Part shown: piece by piece, positions 44,035 through 54,923 of the stretch
Position numbering within the stretch: position 1 is the first letter of the stretch
Layout of the letters: the number at the start of each line of letters is the position of its first letter
NCBI GenBank assembly: GCA_030247855.1
Contig: JAPDRN010000183.1
Location: 1 to 57,047, forward strand
Direction of reading: 5' to 3'
Source of the DNA: Knufia peltigerae
Taxonomy: Eukaryota; Ascomycota; Eurotiomycetes; Chaetothyriales; Trichomeriaceae
DNA length: 57,047 nt
Made by a program: the position numbers and the translations under genes
The notes under the pieces: model-generated
Told to the model about the DNA's origin: nothing
The model's input: only the letters and a program-made list of their open reading frames with translations
Database searches by the model: none

Positions 44035-45378
44035 TCATAAGTCATGACCCCCCACTGCTCCATAATCAACATGGCTGCTCCTTCTCCTGCTCATTCCCAA
44101 ATGTCCGGTCTCGCCTAGTAACCTTTGACTCTCCGCCATATCGACGACTCGATCCTTTCCAGCCATACTCGGGATCCATCCGCGCATCCAGCCGTTGACT
44201 CTTTCCCAGTGGCTGTACCCGTAACGGTCTCTGACTTTGACCAGTCGTTCCTCTTCTTCTCCATACATCCAAAATTGGACACCCATCATGGCGTCCATGC
44301 TTAGACAACCTGCTGCGCCTAGGAAGAAAGGAGCTGCTCTAGCCACCCACGCCCATCTTTGAGAGCCTTCAGCGTCCACCCATCCATGATGGCCATGAGC
44401 TCCATAGTCACTCCATGCGTTTGGATTGGTGAGAAGAGAAGTCGAGTAGAAGAAGTTCCCACAGAACGCCGCAAAGAACAACAACGGTGAGAGACCTGCA
44501 GTGGATTGGAGTTTCCAGTTCTTGTACAGCTGAGGTAGCCTTGACCCCAAGTATAGTACTGTGGAGCACCATGACAGAATTGTACCGGCCACTTCGAGAG
44601 GCGTTTCAATACGAAAGAGATGAAGCCCATGTTGTCGATGAATTTCTGGAAACGGTATCGGAGCAGCCGCTGCATTGGACGCAAGAGAAGACAAGGTTGC
44701 TGCATGTAAGAATGTCCGAGGGGATGGTGTAGGCATCCAGCTACCAGCTGCCTTGTCGCTATACACCTCTGCTCGAGGAGTTCCGTTCTTCTCCCCGTAG
44801 TGTACCCTCGAGAAGTGTGGTCCTTCGATCTGAGTTGGCTGGGCGGACTTTTGAACATCTTCCTCAGATTCCTGCGCGGATTCTTCTTGGATGGTGAAGC
44901 TGGTGTTTATGGGGGAGAGCCCATTGATGATATCGCTATCTGCATCATCGAATTCACTATTCGCATCAGAATGCAAGCTTTCCGCATACACCCACTTCGC
45001 AGCATAGGTGTACCAGAAATACTGCAAAACGAGGCAAACATCCACGAAAACGTAGTAGCTTGCGATAATGACCTGCCACGCAGCCTGCCTCGTGAAGAGA
45101 GCGCCCAGTAGATTCGTCAAATCCCCCAACAACCATTCCGCAAGGAAAAATATTGATAACCCGGCCGTTGACTTTATGTGATAATTCTTGAATATTTGTG
45201 GCATCTGTGCAAACAGCCATGATATGATTGATAACGTCCCCAGGAGACTGGACAGAGCAGCCAGAGGTGTTGGTATGCATATCCCAAAGTAGGAAGAGAC
45301 GTCGAGGAGGAAGGGGGTAGTAGGGGTGCAGTGGTCTGGTAGGGTCCCCTTGAACAGGAATGCCACATGTGAAGCCAT
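44035..45378 (-). CDS. PQ-loop transporter (vacuolar basic amino acid type)
   Basis: Single exon, 447 residues, about seven membrane helices in two PQ-loop repeats. The first motif is QMPQIFKNYHIKSTAGLS (P60-Q61) and the second is RLPQLYKNWKLQSTAGLS. A long acidic cytosolic loop (about 145-235) separates the repeats. The C-terminal 60 residues are hydrophilic and carry a RRRSS basic patch. Known relatives are yeast Ypq1-3 and animal PQLC2, which move cationic amino acids across the vacuole or lysosome membrane. Substrate and membrane are inferred from the family. It lies tandem with glyoxalase II on the same strand. Confidence 0.88.
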   Translation of the reverse strand: MASHVAFLFKGTLPDHCTPTTPFLLDVSSYFGICIPTPLAALSSLLGTLSIISWLFAQMPQIFKNYHIKSTAGLSIFFLAEWLLGDLTNLLGALFTRQAAWQVIIASYYVFVDVCLVLQYFWYTYAAKWVYAESLHSDANSEFDDADSDIINGLSPINTSFTIQEESAQESEEDVQKSAQPTQIEGPHFSRVHYGEKNGTPRAEVYSDKAAGSWMPTPSPRTFLHAATLSSLASNAAAAPIPFPEIHRQHGLHLFRIETPLEVAGTILSWCSTVLYLGSRLPQLYKNWKLQSTAGLSPLLFFAAFCGNFFYSTSLLTNPNAWSDYGAHGHHGWVDAEGSQRWAWVARAAPFFLGAAGCLSMDAMMGVQFWMYGEEEERLVKVRDRYGYSHWERVNGWMRGWIPSMAGKDRVVDMAESQRLLGETGHLGMSRRRSSHVDYGAVGGHDL

Positions 45379-46664
45379 CTCTTGACGTGTGAAGCCTATC
45401 CTTCTATGTGCAACAACTATGCCGTGCTCGAGGCTCTTATCATCTCTTAAGAACCCGGGTCGCTCAAACGCGTCTGATAGAGTCTGGCCTCGTAAAGATT
45501 CGTCTGCTCTCGTGGTCTCGATGGCAGGGGCGATGCCAGAACCTGAAACGAATACCGCTTACAAAGAGGGAGGCCGCGCACTTCGGTATACTGCCGGAGG
45601 TCTTTCGTCGTGTACAAGTCCGAATACCGAGTGCGCAGGCGAGATTTGCGGTCCAGACACCTGGAAATGCAATAACAAAGGTGCTTGTCTGTAGGTCTAA
45701 ACGAGTAAGAATATGAAGTACGAGAGACAGTACGAGAGAACGAAGACAACAGTCATGCTGAGAAGTGACGGACGAAGTGGGATGTCGGCCAGGCGTCGTG
45801 AACAGTGTGTCGACTAGTGAGTGGCACCTTGATAAGGCAGGGCAGTCATACCCCCCCAAATTCCGGGGCGAGAATGAGAAGCTCCGAGATCATCTTTCCG
45901 GCTCATTCGCCGATTGACCAAGGGACGAGCCGAGGGGTAGATGCATTTCGTGACCAGGTGACAGTGCAGTATGACACCAGAATTGGTCAGATGGAGCACT
46001 ATTGTTTATTGAGTGTGAAGAGCCATCTGCAGGATGGTTGAAGATGGTGGACGGCGATACGAGGCGCGGATTTGCACGCGACCGACAACACTGATAAGCA
46101 GCAGAAGGAGACCAATCAGTGCCTAGTAATTGCTCACTTAGCGTGGGCAGCAGACCATCGACCCTTGCAAGAATGACCTGCAGCTGGACGTCCTTCTCAC
46201 ACTGTCTGTCTGTCTGTCTGTATGTATATACAACAATGCGACGCAAATATTTTCCGTCTCTGCACAAGAGAGAAACCACAGTGCACGATCCTCCATGGAC
46301 ACCTCGAGCTGAAGAGACTCAGCTCCGCTGTGCCCCTCGATCCTATCTACGACGTCGCTTGAAATGACTGGCTCGAATCTCCAACGATCGTCGAATTATC
46401 GACCATGGTATTACATGATAGATTCGATTAGGATTGTGGATCTAAATGTCAACAACAATCGCAAGTTATAAATGCCGAGGGTCACCAGCGGCAGATTGGA
46501 TATGATATTTGTACAGAGAAGATGTGAATGAAACACTCGAATACACAGGCTTCCTCCAACACTACGCCATGTCTTCGGCAGTAACAAGGGTATATTCATT
46601 CCTGTAGGGTGGTCTGCTCTGATTAGCCCAAGAACCATTGTCGTTGGTCGAATTCGCCCGACAC
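45379..46664. other. Intergenic, 1.3 kb, no gene seen
   Basis: Holds the PQ-loop gene promoter and the 3' flank of the next minus-strand gene. A (CTGT)n microsatellite lies near 46203-46220. No domain-bearing ORF. Confidence 0.45.
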
Positions 46665-47437
46665 CTACTTGGCGATGTTTCTGGCGGCCACAATCCCAGC
46701 AGATCCGACTGCATACATGCCGAGGAGTGCCCTCCAGTCACCCTTTTGTCCAACAGCCAAGGCTACCAGATCATAGACAAGGCATCCGCCAAAGATCCAG
46801 TCACTGGCAGCACTGGCGAGGCCGAACCCAAGACCAGTAAGTACTTTGATGGGCAAGGTGGCAGGTTGATCCTTGAAGAATGCTGCAGAGCCATTGTGCA
46901 AGAAATCGAGGACACCAATGCCAGTAAAGGTCTTGGAGACAATATGTGTCAGTATCGAAGAAGTTGACGCCGTGTTCATCGGTTGGAGCTTAGTCAACAT
47001 GTACCACAGTTGAGCAAAGGTGTTGATCGTGACAAAACCATGCGAAACATCGAGACGTCCCGAGTTCCACGCCACCATCCATGCTTGTCCTTGTTATTTT
47101 TCAGCATCTCAATGGGAACCGAGCTTCTCTTACCTGCAATGCATAAATTTCCAAGAGAATAGTAGGGCACAAAGTCTACAATCTGGTCGAGCTCTGCCCT
47201 CTCTGTAGGTTTAGAAGGGTCGAGTTTCCAGAGCCGATACAACCAGCCCAGTTGAAACAGCTGCTGCGGGAAGAAGAAGCCTGCGATGAAGAATGGCTGA
47301 GGACTGAAGAATGAGATGTTCTGGTCATGAATGTCTTTCATATTGGGCGAGGAAAGCATCCCATAGTTTTGACATGCAAAGTCGATCAAAAATGACACGG
47401 GTGCTATCCATTTTGCTGTACTGTAAGAGATGCCCAT
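46665..47437 (-). CDS. Multi-pass membrane protein of unknown function
   Basis: Two exons (47134-47437, 46665-47083) join in frame to 240 residues, with a 50-nt intron. Hydrophobic segments at about 8-25, 45-62, 85-102, 117-132 and 150-225 suggest five or six membrane helices. Aromatic and polar stretches include FFIAGFFFPQQLFQLGWLYRL and GRLDVSHGFVTINTFAQLWY. I do not recognise the family with confidence. Similar short proteins are widespread in filamentous fungi as hypothetical membrane proteins. No signal peptide or targeting tail stands out. The reading frame and splice signals are clean, so it is a real gene. Confidence 0.75.
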
Positions 47438-48311
47438 TGTGAGTGTCTATGTTGCCCGGTCCTCCGTACGATTACTCTGGCAAAGAAGAAAATGACTGTC
47501 CAGCAGTTGTGTCTTTAATTCGAACAGGTAAATCCTGAACTCCCTGTGACCAAGAGTCATGTCGTCACTATCTGTGCTGAGTCGATCCCCTCAGCCTCGT
47601 CGGGAAGATTAACTAGAGTCTACCACCATCGAACTCGGAGACATGTCCTTCTGTGCCTCCTCTGAGGAGAGTTTCATATGAGCCTCGCGATGGGAGTCTG
47701 GGGATCAAAGGGATCGCCTGAAACGTTATGAGCACCTCACATCTCTCGTGCTAAACCCAACATGCTTCCTCCGTATCTACTTTGTATTACTGCCTGGCTT
47801 TGGGTACCCAGATGTACTCCGTGTTCTCCGTTCCACTCGCTCTCACTTCCCCCCTTTTCGGCACAGCTTCGCGTCTGCCATCACTGATCACATCATCCCC
47901 CAGAGACTCTGATGTAAAGAGGGCAACATGGAAAAAGATTCCTCAACCATTGAACTGACGTAGAACCAATCATGGCCGCATCATGATGCAACGAGCCCTT
48001 CGCGTGGTTGTGTTCCGGGCCTCTCGGAGCATCCATCCGAACCAGAAGCGGGGCTCACTTCATCAACTTCTCAAACTGCCCTCATATCAGTTTCTGTTTC
48101 TGGTCATGTGAAAAGAAAAACATGACGAAATTTGCGTCACGGGAAATTGAAATATGAGAAATGAAAACGAATGCTTGCAATTGCTGAGACTGTCATTGGC
48201 AGCAGCAACAGGTAAGTGCGAGACATGCGTCTGGCTACTCCGCCGTCCATCTGTTTATCTACTTGACGAACGCTTTCTGTGCCCCTGCTTCGTATCCATA
48301 CTTTCTCTGCA
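47438..48311. promoter_or_regulatory. Divergent promoter region (membrane protein / catalase)
   Basis: 874 nt between two outward-facing ATGs. It contains two CCCCT stress-response-like elements (47587-47591 and 47851-47855) and a CCAAT box (47966-47970), about 350-730 nt before the catalase ATG. These are common short motifs, so their role is a guess. Confidence 0.3.
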
Positions 48312-50608
48312 ATGGCTTCGTCTGTGACAGATCGTGTAAAGAACCTTGGAGAATCAATTTCAGACTCGGCGAAAAACATGTTCGAAAACGAAAAGATTGC
48401 CGATCTCAAGAAGGATGTCAAGGATTCTCATAGCAAGCAGCATACCACCACCGATTATGGTATCAAGGTAGCAGACTTGGACCATTGGTTGAAGGTCGTC
48501 GACGAGGAGAACGACAAAGTCGGTCCATCTCTACTTGAAGACCAAATTGCCAGAGAGAGGGTTAGTTGTGGCCCTGCCACCCAGTGAAGGACTAGAGGCT
48601 AATTGCTTTTCAGATTCACCGTTTCGACCATGAGCGAATTCCTGAGCGTGTGGTTCATGCGCGTGGCGCTGGTGCACACGGCCAATTCAAGCTATACGAA
48701 AGTCTTGAAGATGTGACCACTGCCGGAATATTGACAGACACTTCCCGTACTACTCCTACCTTCGTACGTTTTTCCACTGTCCAAGGTAGCAGAGGCAGCG
48801 CGGACACCGTTCGAGATGTGCGAGGTTTCGCCACCAAATTTTACACCAAAGAGGGCAACTGGGACATCGTTGGAAACGATATTCCGGTTTTCTTCATCCA
48901 AGAATCAATCAAATTCCCCGATCTTGTCCATGCGGTCAAGCCAGAGCCAGACAATGAAGTGCCTCAAGGTCAGAGTGCCCATAACAGTTTCTGGGACTTT
49001 GCCTATCTCCACAAAGAAGCTACTCACATGTTCTTCTGGGCCATGTCTGATCGAGGTATCCCACGCTCATACCGAATGATGCAGGGATTCGGTGTCAACA
49101 CTTTCTCCCTCATCAATGCCAAGGGTGAGAGAACTTTCTGCAAGTTCATCTGGACTCCAGAACTCGGAGTTCATTCCTTCGTTTGGGATGAAGCTCTCAA
49201 GTTAGCCGGTCAGGATCCCGACTTCCATCGTAAAGATCTATACGAGGCCATCGACAATGGAGCCTACCCGAAGTGGAAGTTTGGTGTGCAGCTGATCTCA
49301 GAGAAAGACGAACATAACTTCGACTTTGACATTCTCGACTCGACAAAGGTCTGGCCTGAGGAGCAGGTCCCCATTCGTTACGTCGGTGAGTTGGAGCTCA
49401 ACCGCAACGTCGACGAATACTTCCCCGAAACCGAGCAAGTTGCTTTCTGTACAAGCCACATCGTCCCGGGTATTGATTTTACCAACGATCCTCTGTTGCA
49501 AGGCAGAAACTTCTCATATTTTGATACCCAATTGTCGCGTCTCGGCATCAACTGGCAGGAGCTGCCTATCAACAGGCCTGTCTGCCCAGTACTCAACTTT
49601 AACCGCGACGGGCAGGGACGTCACACCATCACCAAGGGAAAAGCTAACTACTGGCCCAACCGATTTGATGCAAATCCCCCCACTGGTCATGACGGCGGTG
49701 GCTTCATGTCGTACCCGACCAAAGAGACCGGTATGGATCAGCGCAAACTGGCGCCCAAGTGGAAGAACTACTTGTCACAGGCACAGCTCTTTTACAACTC
49801 CATGTCTGAAATTGAAAAGAAGCACATCGCGAGTGCCCTCTCCTTCGAACTCGATCATTGTGATGATCCAATTGTTTATGAGCGGTTGGTCTCTCGTCTC
49901 ACCGAGATCGACCTTTCTCTTGCGGCGGCAGTTGCTGAGAAGGTCGGCGCACCTACCCCTAGCAAACAGGCGGTGGAGAACCCAGGTTTCAAGTCCAAGG
50001 GTCTAAGCCAGTTTGACTACTTGCCCGAAAAGCCAACGATCAAGTCTCGCCGCATCGCCATTCTGATCGCGGATGGGTATGATGCCGCAGCATACGGTGC
50101 GATGAAGGCCGCGGTCCTGTCTCAGTCGGCTCTGCCATTCACCATCTCCAACAAACGTCAAGACGTCACGGCAGCCGATGGTTCAACCACCGCCAAACCT
50201 GACCATTTCCTCAACGGCCAGCGTTCGACCATGTTCGATGCCATTTTCGTGCCTGGTGGCGAGCAGTCCATCAAGACACTCATGAGTAACGGCCTCGCTC
50301 GATACTACGTCCGCGAGGCTTTCGCTCACCTCAAGCCTATCGGCGCCACCGGCGAAGGCGTCAAGCTTGTCCAAGCTGCCCTCAACGAGGTCGATGGCGT
50401 TCAGCTGGCAAGCCAAGGGACCTCGGGCGTGATGGACTGGTACGGTGTCGTCACTGCCCAGAAGCCAGACGACGAATCCAGCGTCAAGAGTGGTATCGAG
50501 ATGGTGAAGGAAGCAAAGGACTTTACTGGAAAGTTCTTTTACAATATTTCCATGCACAGAAATTGGCAGAGAGAACTCGACGGTCTTGCTGATATGGTGT
50601 CTGCTTAA
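48312..50608 (+). CDS. Large-subunit (clade 2) heme catalase
   Basis: Two exons (48312-48560, 48614-50608) join in frame to 747 residues. The catalytic residues are H98 (RVVHARGAGAHG) and N171 (IVGNDIPVFFIQE); the heme tyrosine lies in NFSYFDTQLSRLG. The C-terminal domain (about 585-747; RRIAILIADGYDAAAYGAMK, FVPGGEQSIKTLMSNGLARYY) has the DJ-1/PfpI flavodoxin-like fold typical of this clade. Known reaction: breaks down hydrogen peroxide. There is no signal peptide or peroxisomal tail, so it is probably cytosolic like the conidial A. nidulans CatA. The frame opens upstream at 48279 only with a non-ATG codon; 48312 is chosen. Confidence 0.95.
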
Positions 50609-51250
50609 GGATTGAGATTGAGAAACGAAGCAAATCAGACTTAGTTCAACTCCTGATTGAAAGTAATTGATCAGAGCAAACGGTCAACAATAGTATTGAA
50701 TCCATTTACAACTCGTACGCTAGGTTGTGGAAAATTTGAGCCCTACTGTTCCCAGAGTTTCCAGTAAACTAGTGTTAGTATTAGTCGTTGGTATATCAAC
50801 CACCGTTGCCAACAGTCATGATCATAATGGTTCGGGTTATGGACATCAGAAGGGAGTTTCCTCATGTTGTATCTGTGTGGTTTATTTATATTCAACGTAT
50901 AAAAAGTCCAGGTGTTAGGAAGCCGGCAGAGTTGAACTGCTTATAATACATGCCCTCGTTTTTCCTTTTGTCGTTTTGGAAAAATGGTAGATCCAATTTC
51001 TCAAAAGGAAACACCTGACCCATCTTTTTATACCGACCCTCGCTCTTTGACATTATTGTCGTATGTCATTTTTGACCCGTTGAGAACGCTCATGAACCTC
51101 CAAACGAAAAGAGCAAACTATAAAGGAAAATGTAGCACCATAGCAATAAAAGGGCAAGACACATTGACGACTCGTCAGATCCGTCCAGTGTTCAATGTTC
51201 ACTGTCCGAGACGTCAAAGGACTGCACGATTCACTCATGATTCGGAAATC
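50609..51250. other. Convergent intergenic
   Basis: About 640 bases between the 3' ends of the catalase and PhzF-like genes. Nothing recognised. Confidence 0.45.
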
Positions 51251-52364
51251 TCAAGGCTCAGGAACCTCGAGTGTCCCTTGCATGTTCAAAACTGCACTTC
51301 CACCTAGCAAGACTTCACCGATGCCGACGGCGGTGCTGTCGGCCTCGGAACGAATAGATGTGGTGGTGGATACTTCGACTGATATCTCACTCCTCTGGCC
51401 CATTTCCACCCCCTGGGTGAAGCGATACTTGTACCGACCCGGCGTGCCGGTTTGGAGAGAGAGGTAGCTCGAGAGGGCGCTGGCCGCGCTGCCAGTGGCA
51501 GGGTCCTCTCGAGACCCGAACATTCGGGTTCGAAGGTGACGCGTCTTGGAGTCAGAACCAGAACCGGAAGAAGGACCGAGGTCGACGTAGAACTTGGAAC
51601 GTGGAAAGGTGTCAGGTTAGTAATGTCATTTTCCCCCAATGTTTGACCCCGTACGTCGAGGGAAACGGGGTGGTGTTGGAATGGATGTTTGGAGAGACGT
51701 GAGATCTGACGATTTACGTGACGAGGAACGAGACGAGAAAGGACAAACTCACATAAGTACACACGATGCCGGTCCTCCAGTCCTCATCCAGGGAGTTTTG
51801 AGACGTGTACGTGTTCTCCGTCCCTACGAGATTGCGACTCTGGTTCTCCAGGGCGTCCAGGTCCGGGAGCTGGGCGAGAATGAAAGTCATACCCTTGACG
51901 ATGCTCACGACGGGGTACGCGGCGTAAGACTGCCCGGCGAACGGGGAAGAGTGGACGTGGACGTTGTGCGCCACGGCGATCCGCGTACCCGAGACGCTCT
52001 CGTCGAGAGTGATTCCGAACCGACCTGCCTTGGCCTGAAGCGCTTTGACGTTGCCTTTGAGGGGGTCATCGTCGCGCAAAATGCGGAGCACGTAGTTGGC
52101 GGTGCCGACCGTAGGGTGGCCGGCGAAAGGGACCTCGGCGTGGGAGGTGAAGATGTCGATGCGGGCGGATGAGTCCGATTTGTCCGAGTCGGTTTGTTCG
52201 TGCAAAAAGACCGACTCGGACAGGTTGAATTCTCGAGCGATGCGCTGTTTCTGGGACTGAGTGAGTGTGGTGGACGACGGGACTTTGATGATGGCCAGAG
52301 GGTTACCCGTGTACCGAGTGGTGGTGAAGACGTCGAGAGTGACAAAGGAGAGTGTCGTCGGCAT
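51251..52364 (-). CDS. PhzF-family isomerase-like protein
   Basis: Two exons (51753-52364, 51251-51592) join in frame to 317 residues, the usual family size. The N-terminal half has FVTLDVFTTTRYTGNPLAII, the catalytic Glu E50 in NLSESVFL and FTSHAEVPFAGHPTVG. The C-terminal half has MFGSREDPATGSAASALSSYL, the second family signature. PhzF proteins are diaminopimelate-epimerase-like folds. The bacterial type isomerises a phenazine precursor, but most homologues, including fungal ones, have unknown substrates. No phenazine gene is nearby. It may act with the adjacent aldo-keto reductase, which is on the same strand 600 nt upstream. Confidence 0.87.
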
Positions 52365-52963
52365 GGTTGATTTTTTGGTCACTCCAAGGTACCTATATAA
52401 GTAAGAAGGTAGATGTGTTTTGAATATATCAATGGGCAAAAGAAAATGAATGGGCGAGATCTGGTGGGAGTTGGATATAAACCCCGTTGCTTTGCTTGTG
52501 AGTCATGGCATGACCGGCCGAATGCTAGGTAAGCCAATTACGGAGCCATGAGAGTAGTACAGTCGCATCCTTAATATCGCATAGAAGAGAACTATTTCTT
52601 GAGCATTGTTGTCTCTACTACAAAAGTTTTGGACATGCTTTTGTTCATCGAGGTTTGAATGGTGGTTGTATTTGAAGTAGACAAGTCCAGTGATCAAGCA
52701 ATCCGCAACGTCAAACCACCACGCAACTCGACCGACTCATGACTTGGAGAACAACGAGAGTACACAGCGTCAACACTCGAGAAGAATACCGGATCAAAAT
52801 GCAATAGACAGTTTCTGGAGCAAGGCTCTAATCGTTGGAGCTGTTTTAATATTACCAAATGTTCAATATATCTGACCTGCCCTTGGACATTTCACAAAGG
52901 AACGTATCAATGAGATAATGCCCTGATACTTCTCTGATCACAGTGACACAAGTCTGCCACAAT
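52365..52963. other. Intergenic between PhzF-like and aldo-keto reductase genes
   Basis: About 600 bases. A TATATA at 52394-52399 is only 30 nt before the PhzF-like ATG, too close to be a normal TATA box. Nothing else recognised. Confidence 0.4.
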
Positions 52964-54124
52964 TCACACTTTTCCAAGTGGAATGGCCTTGGGATAGTCC
53001 ACCCAGTCAAAAGTCCCTTGAAAGTGTGTCCAACGAATTTCACTGGGATGAGAAGCGCCACGTTGAGGTGCGTCAGCTCCATCGATGAGAGTACCACTCA
53101 AGAATGTGTGTGGGAAGCCTGGATCAAAATCGTAAGCCTTCTCGATCTGATCAATTTCATCTGCCGTGAGAGTCGTGGACAGGCTGCTGATGTTGTCTTT
53201 GATATGTTCCAGCTTCCTGCCCCCGACGATGGGATACACATATGGTGCCTTTTGCAGAATGTACGCCAGAGCCACATTGCCAAGTGTGACCTTCTTCGAG
53301 TTGGCAATCTTTTCGAGAACTCCAGCAACAGCCTTGTCCCGCGAAGAAATAGTGGCTTGGTTGCGTCCCGGGTTGTTCTTTTCACGCTCCTTGTATGTAG
53401 CCTCGGTCTGAAATCTTCCAGAGTTGAGAACACCATAGGGGCACATACCCATTCCTTCCTCGCGGCACATCGGGATGATGTCGCGCTCGAAATCCCGCAT
53501 TGCTGCGTTCCAAGCACCTTGATAGACGACAAATTGACGCAAGCCATGGTCTCGGGCATATTGATTGGCTTTGGTGACGAGCCAGGCTGGACTGTCGGAG
53601 ATTCCGAGATAGAGTACTTTGCCGGACGCCACAAGGTCATTGAGACCTTGCATGACCTCGGGGATGGATGCCGTGAAATTCCACCAATGAACGTAGAGGA
53701 TGTCGATGTAACTGGTCTGCAGGCTTTTGAGAGAGTCTTCTACTGTGAGCCGGAGGGATTTCATCCCATTGCCGCCATAGTTGGGACGGACTTTGATGCT
53801 CTGGTCTGCAGGTCGATGGACGCCAGTATATTTGGTTGCGAGGACTATTTGGTCACGGTTGCCGCGAGCCGCCATCCATTCACCCAACCACTCCTCTGTT
53901 TGTCCGGCGTGATACGAGTTCGCAGTATCGATAAAATTGCCGCCCTCGCCAAAATAATGGTCGAGAATTTCAAAGGTGGTCTCCTTGGAACACTCACCCA
54001 TCATTGCCTTGTAGTTCGTTCCGAAATTCATACTGCCAAGGCAGATTGGGGATACGAATACTGCGGCAGAGGGTGACAACAGACGGTAGCGTGAAAGGAG
54101 CGGTTTGGTTTCTGTGGTAGCCAT
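52964..54124 (-). CDS. Aldo-keto reductase (aryl-alcohol dehydrogenase / NorB-like)
   Basis: Single exon, 386 residues, a (beta/alpha)8-barrel reductase. The catalytic tetrad is D66 and Y71 (FIDTANSYH), K98 (LATKY) and H146 (YVHWW). C-terminal YPIVGGRKLEHIKDNI binds the NADP(H) phosphate region. The length and the extended C-terminus match fungal aryl-alcohol dehydrogenases and the norsolorinic-acid-reductase group, not the 310-330 residue class. Probable reaction: NADPH reduction of an aromatic or polyketide-type carbonyl. The true substrate is unknown. A TATA box sits 111 nt before the ATG. The divergent Zn2Cys6 gene starts 799 nt away. Confidence 0.9.
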   Translation of the reverse strand: MATTETKPLLSRYRLLSPSAAVFVSPICLGSMNFGTNYKAMMGECSKETTFEILDHYFGEGGNFIDTANSYHAGQTEEWLGEWMAARGNRDQIVLATKYTGVHRPADQSIKVRPNYGGNGMKSLRLTVEDSLKSLQTSYIDILYVHWWNFTASIPEVMQGLNDLVASGKVLYLGISDSPAWLVTKANQYARDHGLRQFVVYQGAWNAAMRDFERDIIPMCREEGMGMCPYGVLNSGRFQTEATYKEREKNNPGRNQATISSRDKAVAGVLEKIANSKKVTLGNVALAYILQKAPYVYPIVGGRKLEHIKDNISSLSTTLTADEIDQIEKAYDFDPGFPHTFLSGTLIDGADAPQRGASHPSEIRWTHFQGTFDWVDYPKAIPLGKV

Positions 54125-54923
54125 GGTGACTTGCTTGGACGTTTAACACAGCGTGTAAAGGCGATATGAGGTCGAAACTTCAAGAAAGATCTTGGGTTGG
54201 TTGTATCGTTTTGCTGGTCTCTGAAAGGACTTCCATTTTATAGGACTTGCAACTCACGGATATAGCATCAGTCTCCATGATGACGGCCCCTTGGATTGCG
54301 GCCACTCCATGCTTTGAAGATGAAGTCCAGCCTGACTCTGGCTTCACGGACGAGAGTGGAGCTCTTCGGCCGAGGTGGCGTTTTTAGCACGGCCGACATT
54401 GGGGGTCGATACCCGCTCGTTACCATAAGGGACTTAGCCTTGTATCCAATCGTTGAAGGCCTTCGGAAAAAGGCCACCCTTCTCAGTTATTAGATGTCTT
54501 GCGAAGGAGGCGATAACTCGATGCGGAGGCCTTAATTCTGCGAAAACATCTTTGGCTGCCTCAAGTTTGTGCATCAGCCGATGGGTCAACGTTGATCATA
54601 CCGAAGTCGCGCATTGACCCCGACTGAAAGAAGTCCGATTGACCAACAGTGGATGGTTGCGATGTACGGTTAGCTGCTCTGTTCGTCATAGTCCTGGTCA
54701 ACGGAAAAGCCAGGCCTGCCTTGCCTTGGTCGTTCTTGCTCCATATTTCTATACCCTTCGAAGATACGATTCATGTAGCGCTCAGCTCCTTCTAAGTCAG
54801 TCGCTGAGCCCGGACAAAGACATAATTTACAAGGCTATTATCTTCACTCACGTCATTGATCTTACTTTAGGCTTGGAATTGAAGCCGACTACCGCCGACT
54901 TTCTCAGCCTCCACCTTTTGAAG
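54125..54923. promoter_or_regulatory. Divergent promoter region (aldo-keto reductase / Zn2Cys6 regulator)
   Basis: 799 nt between two outward-facing ATGs. Shared control, or control of the reductase by the regulator, is inferred from layout only. The open frame upstream of the regulator (from 54639) is not homologous-looking and includes no domain. Confidence 0.45.
54236..54242 (-). promoter_or_regulatory. TATA box of the aldo-keto reductase gene
   Basis: TATAAAA on the minus strand, 111 nt before the ATG at 54124. Position and sequence only. Confidence 0.45.
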
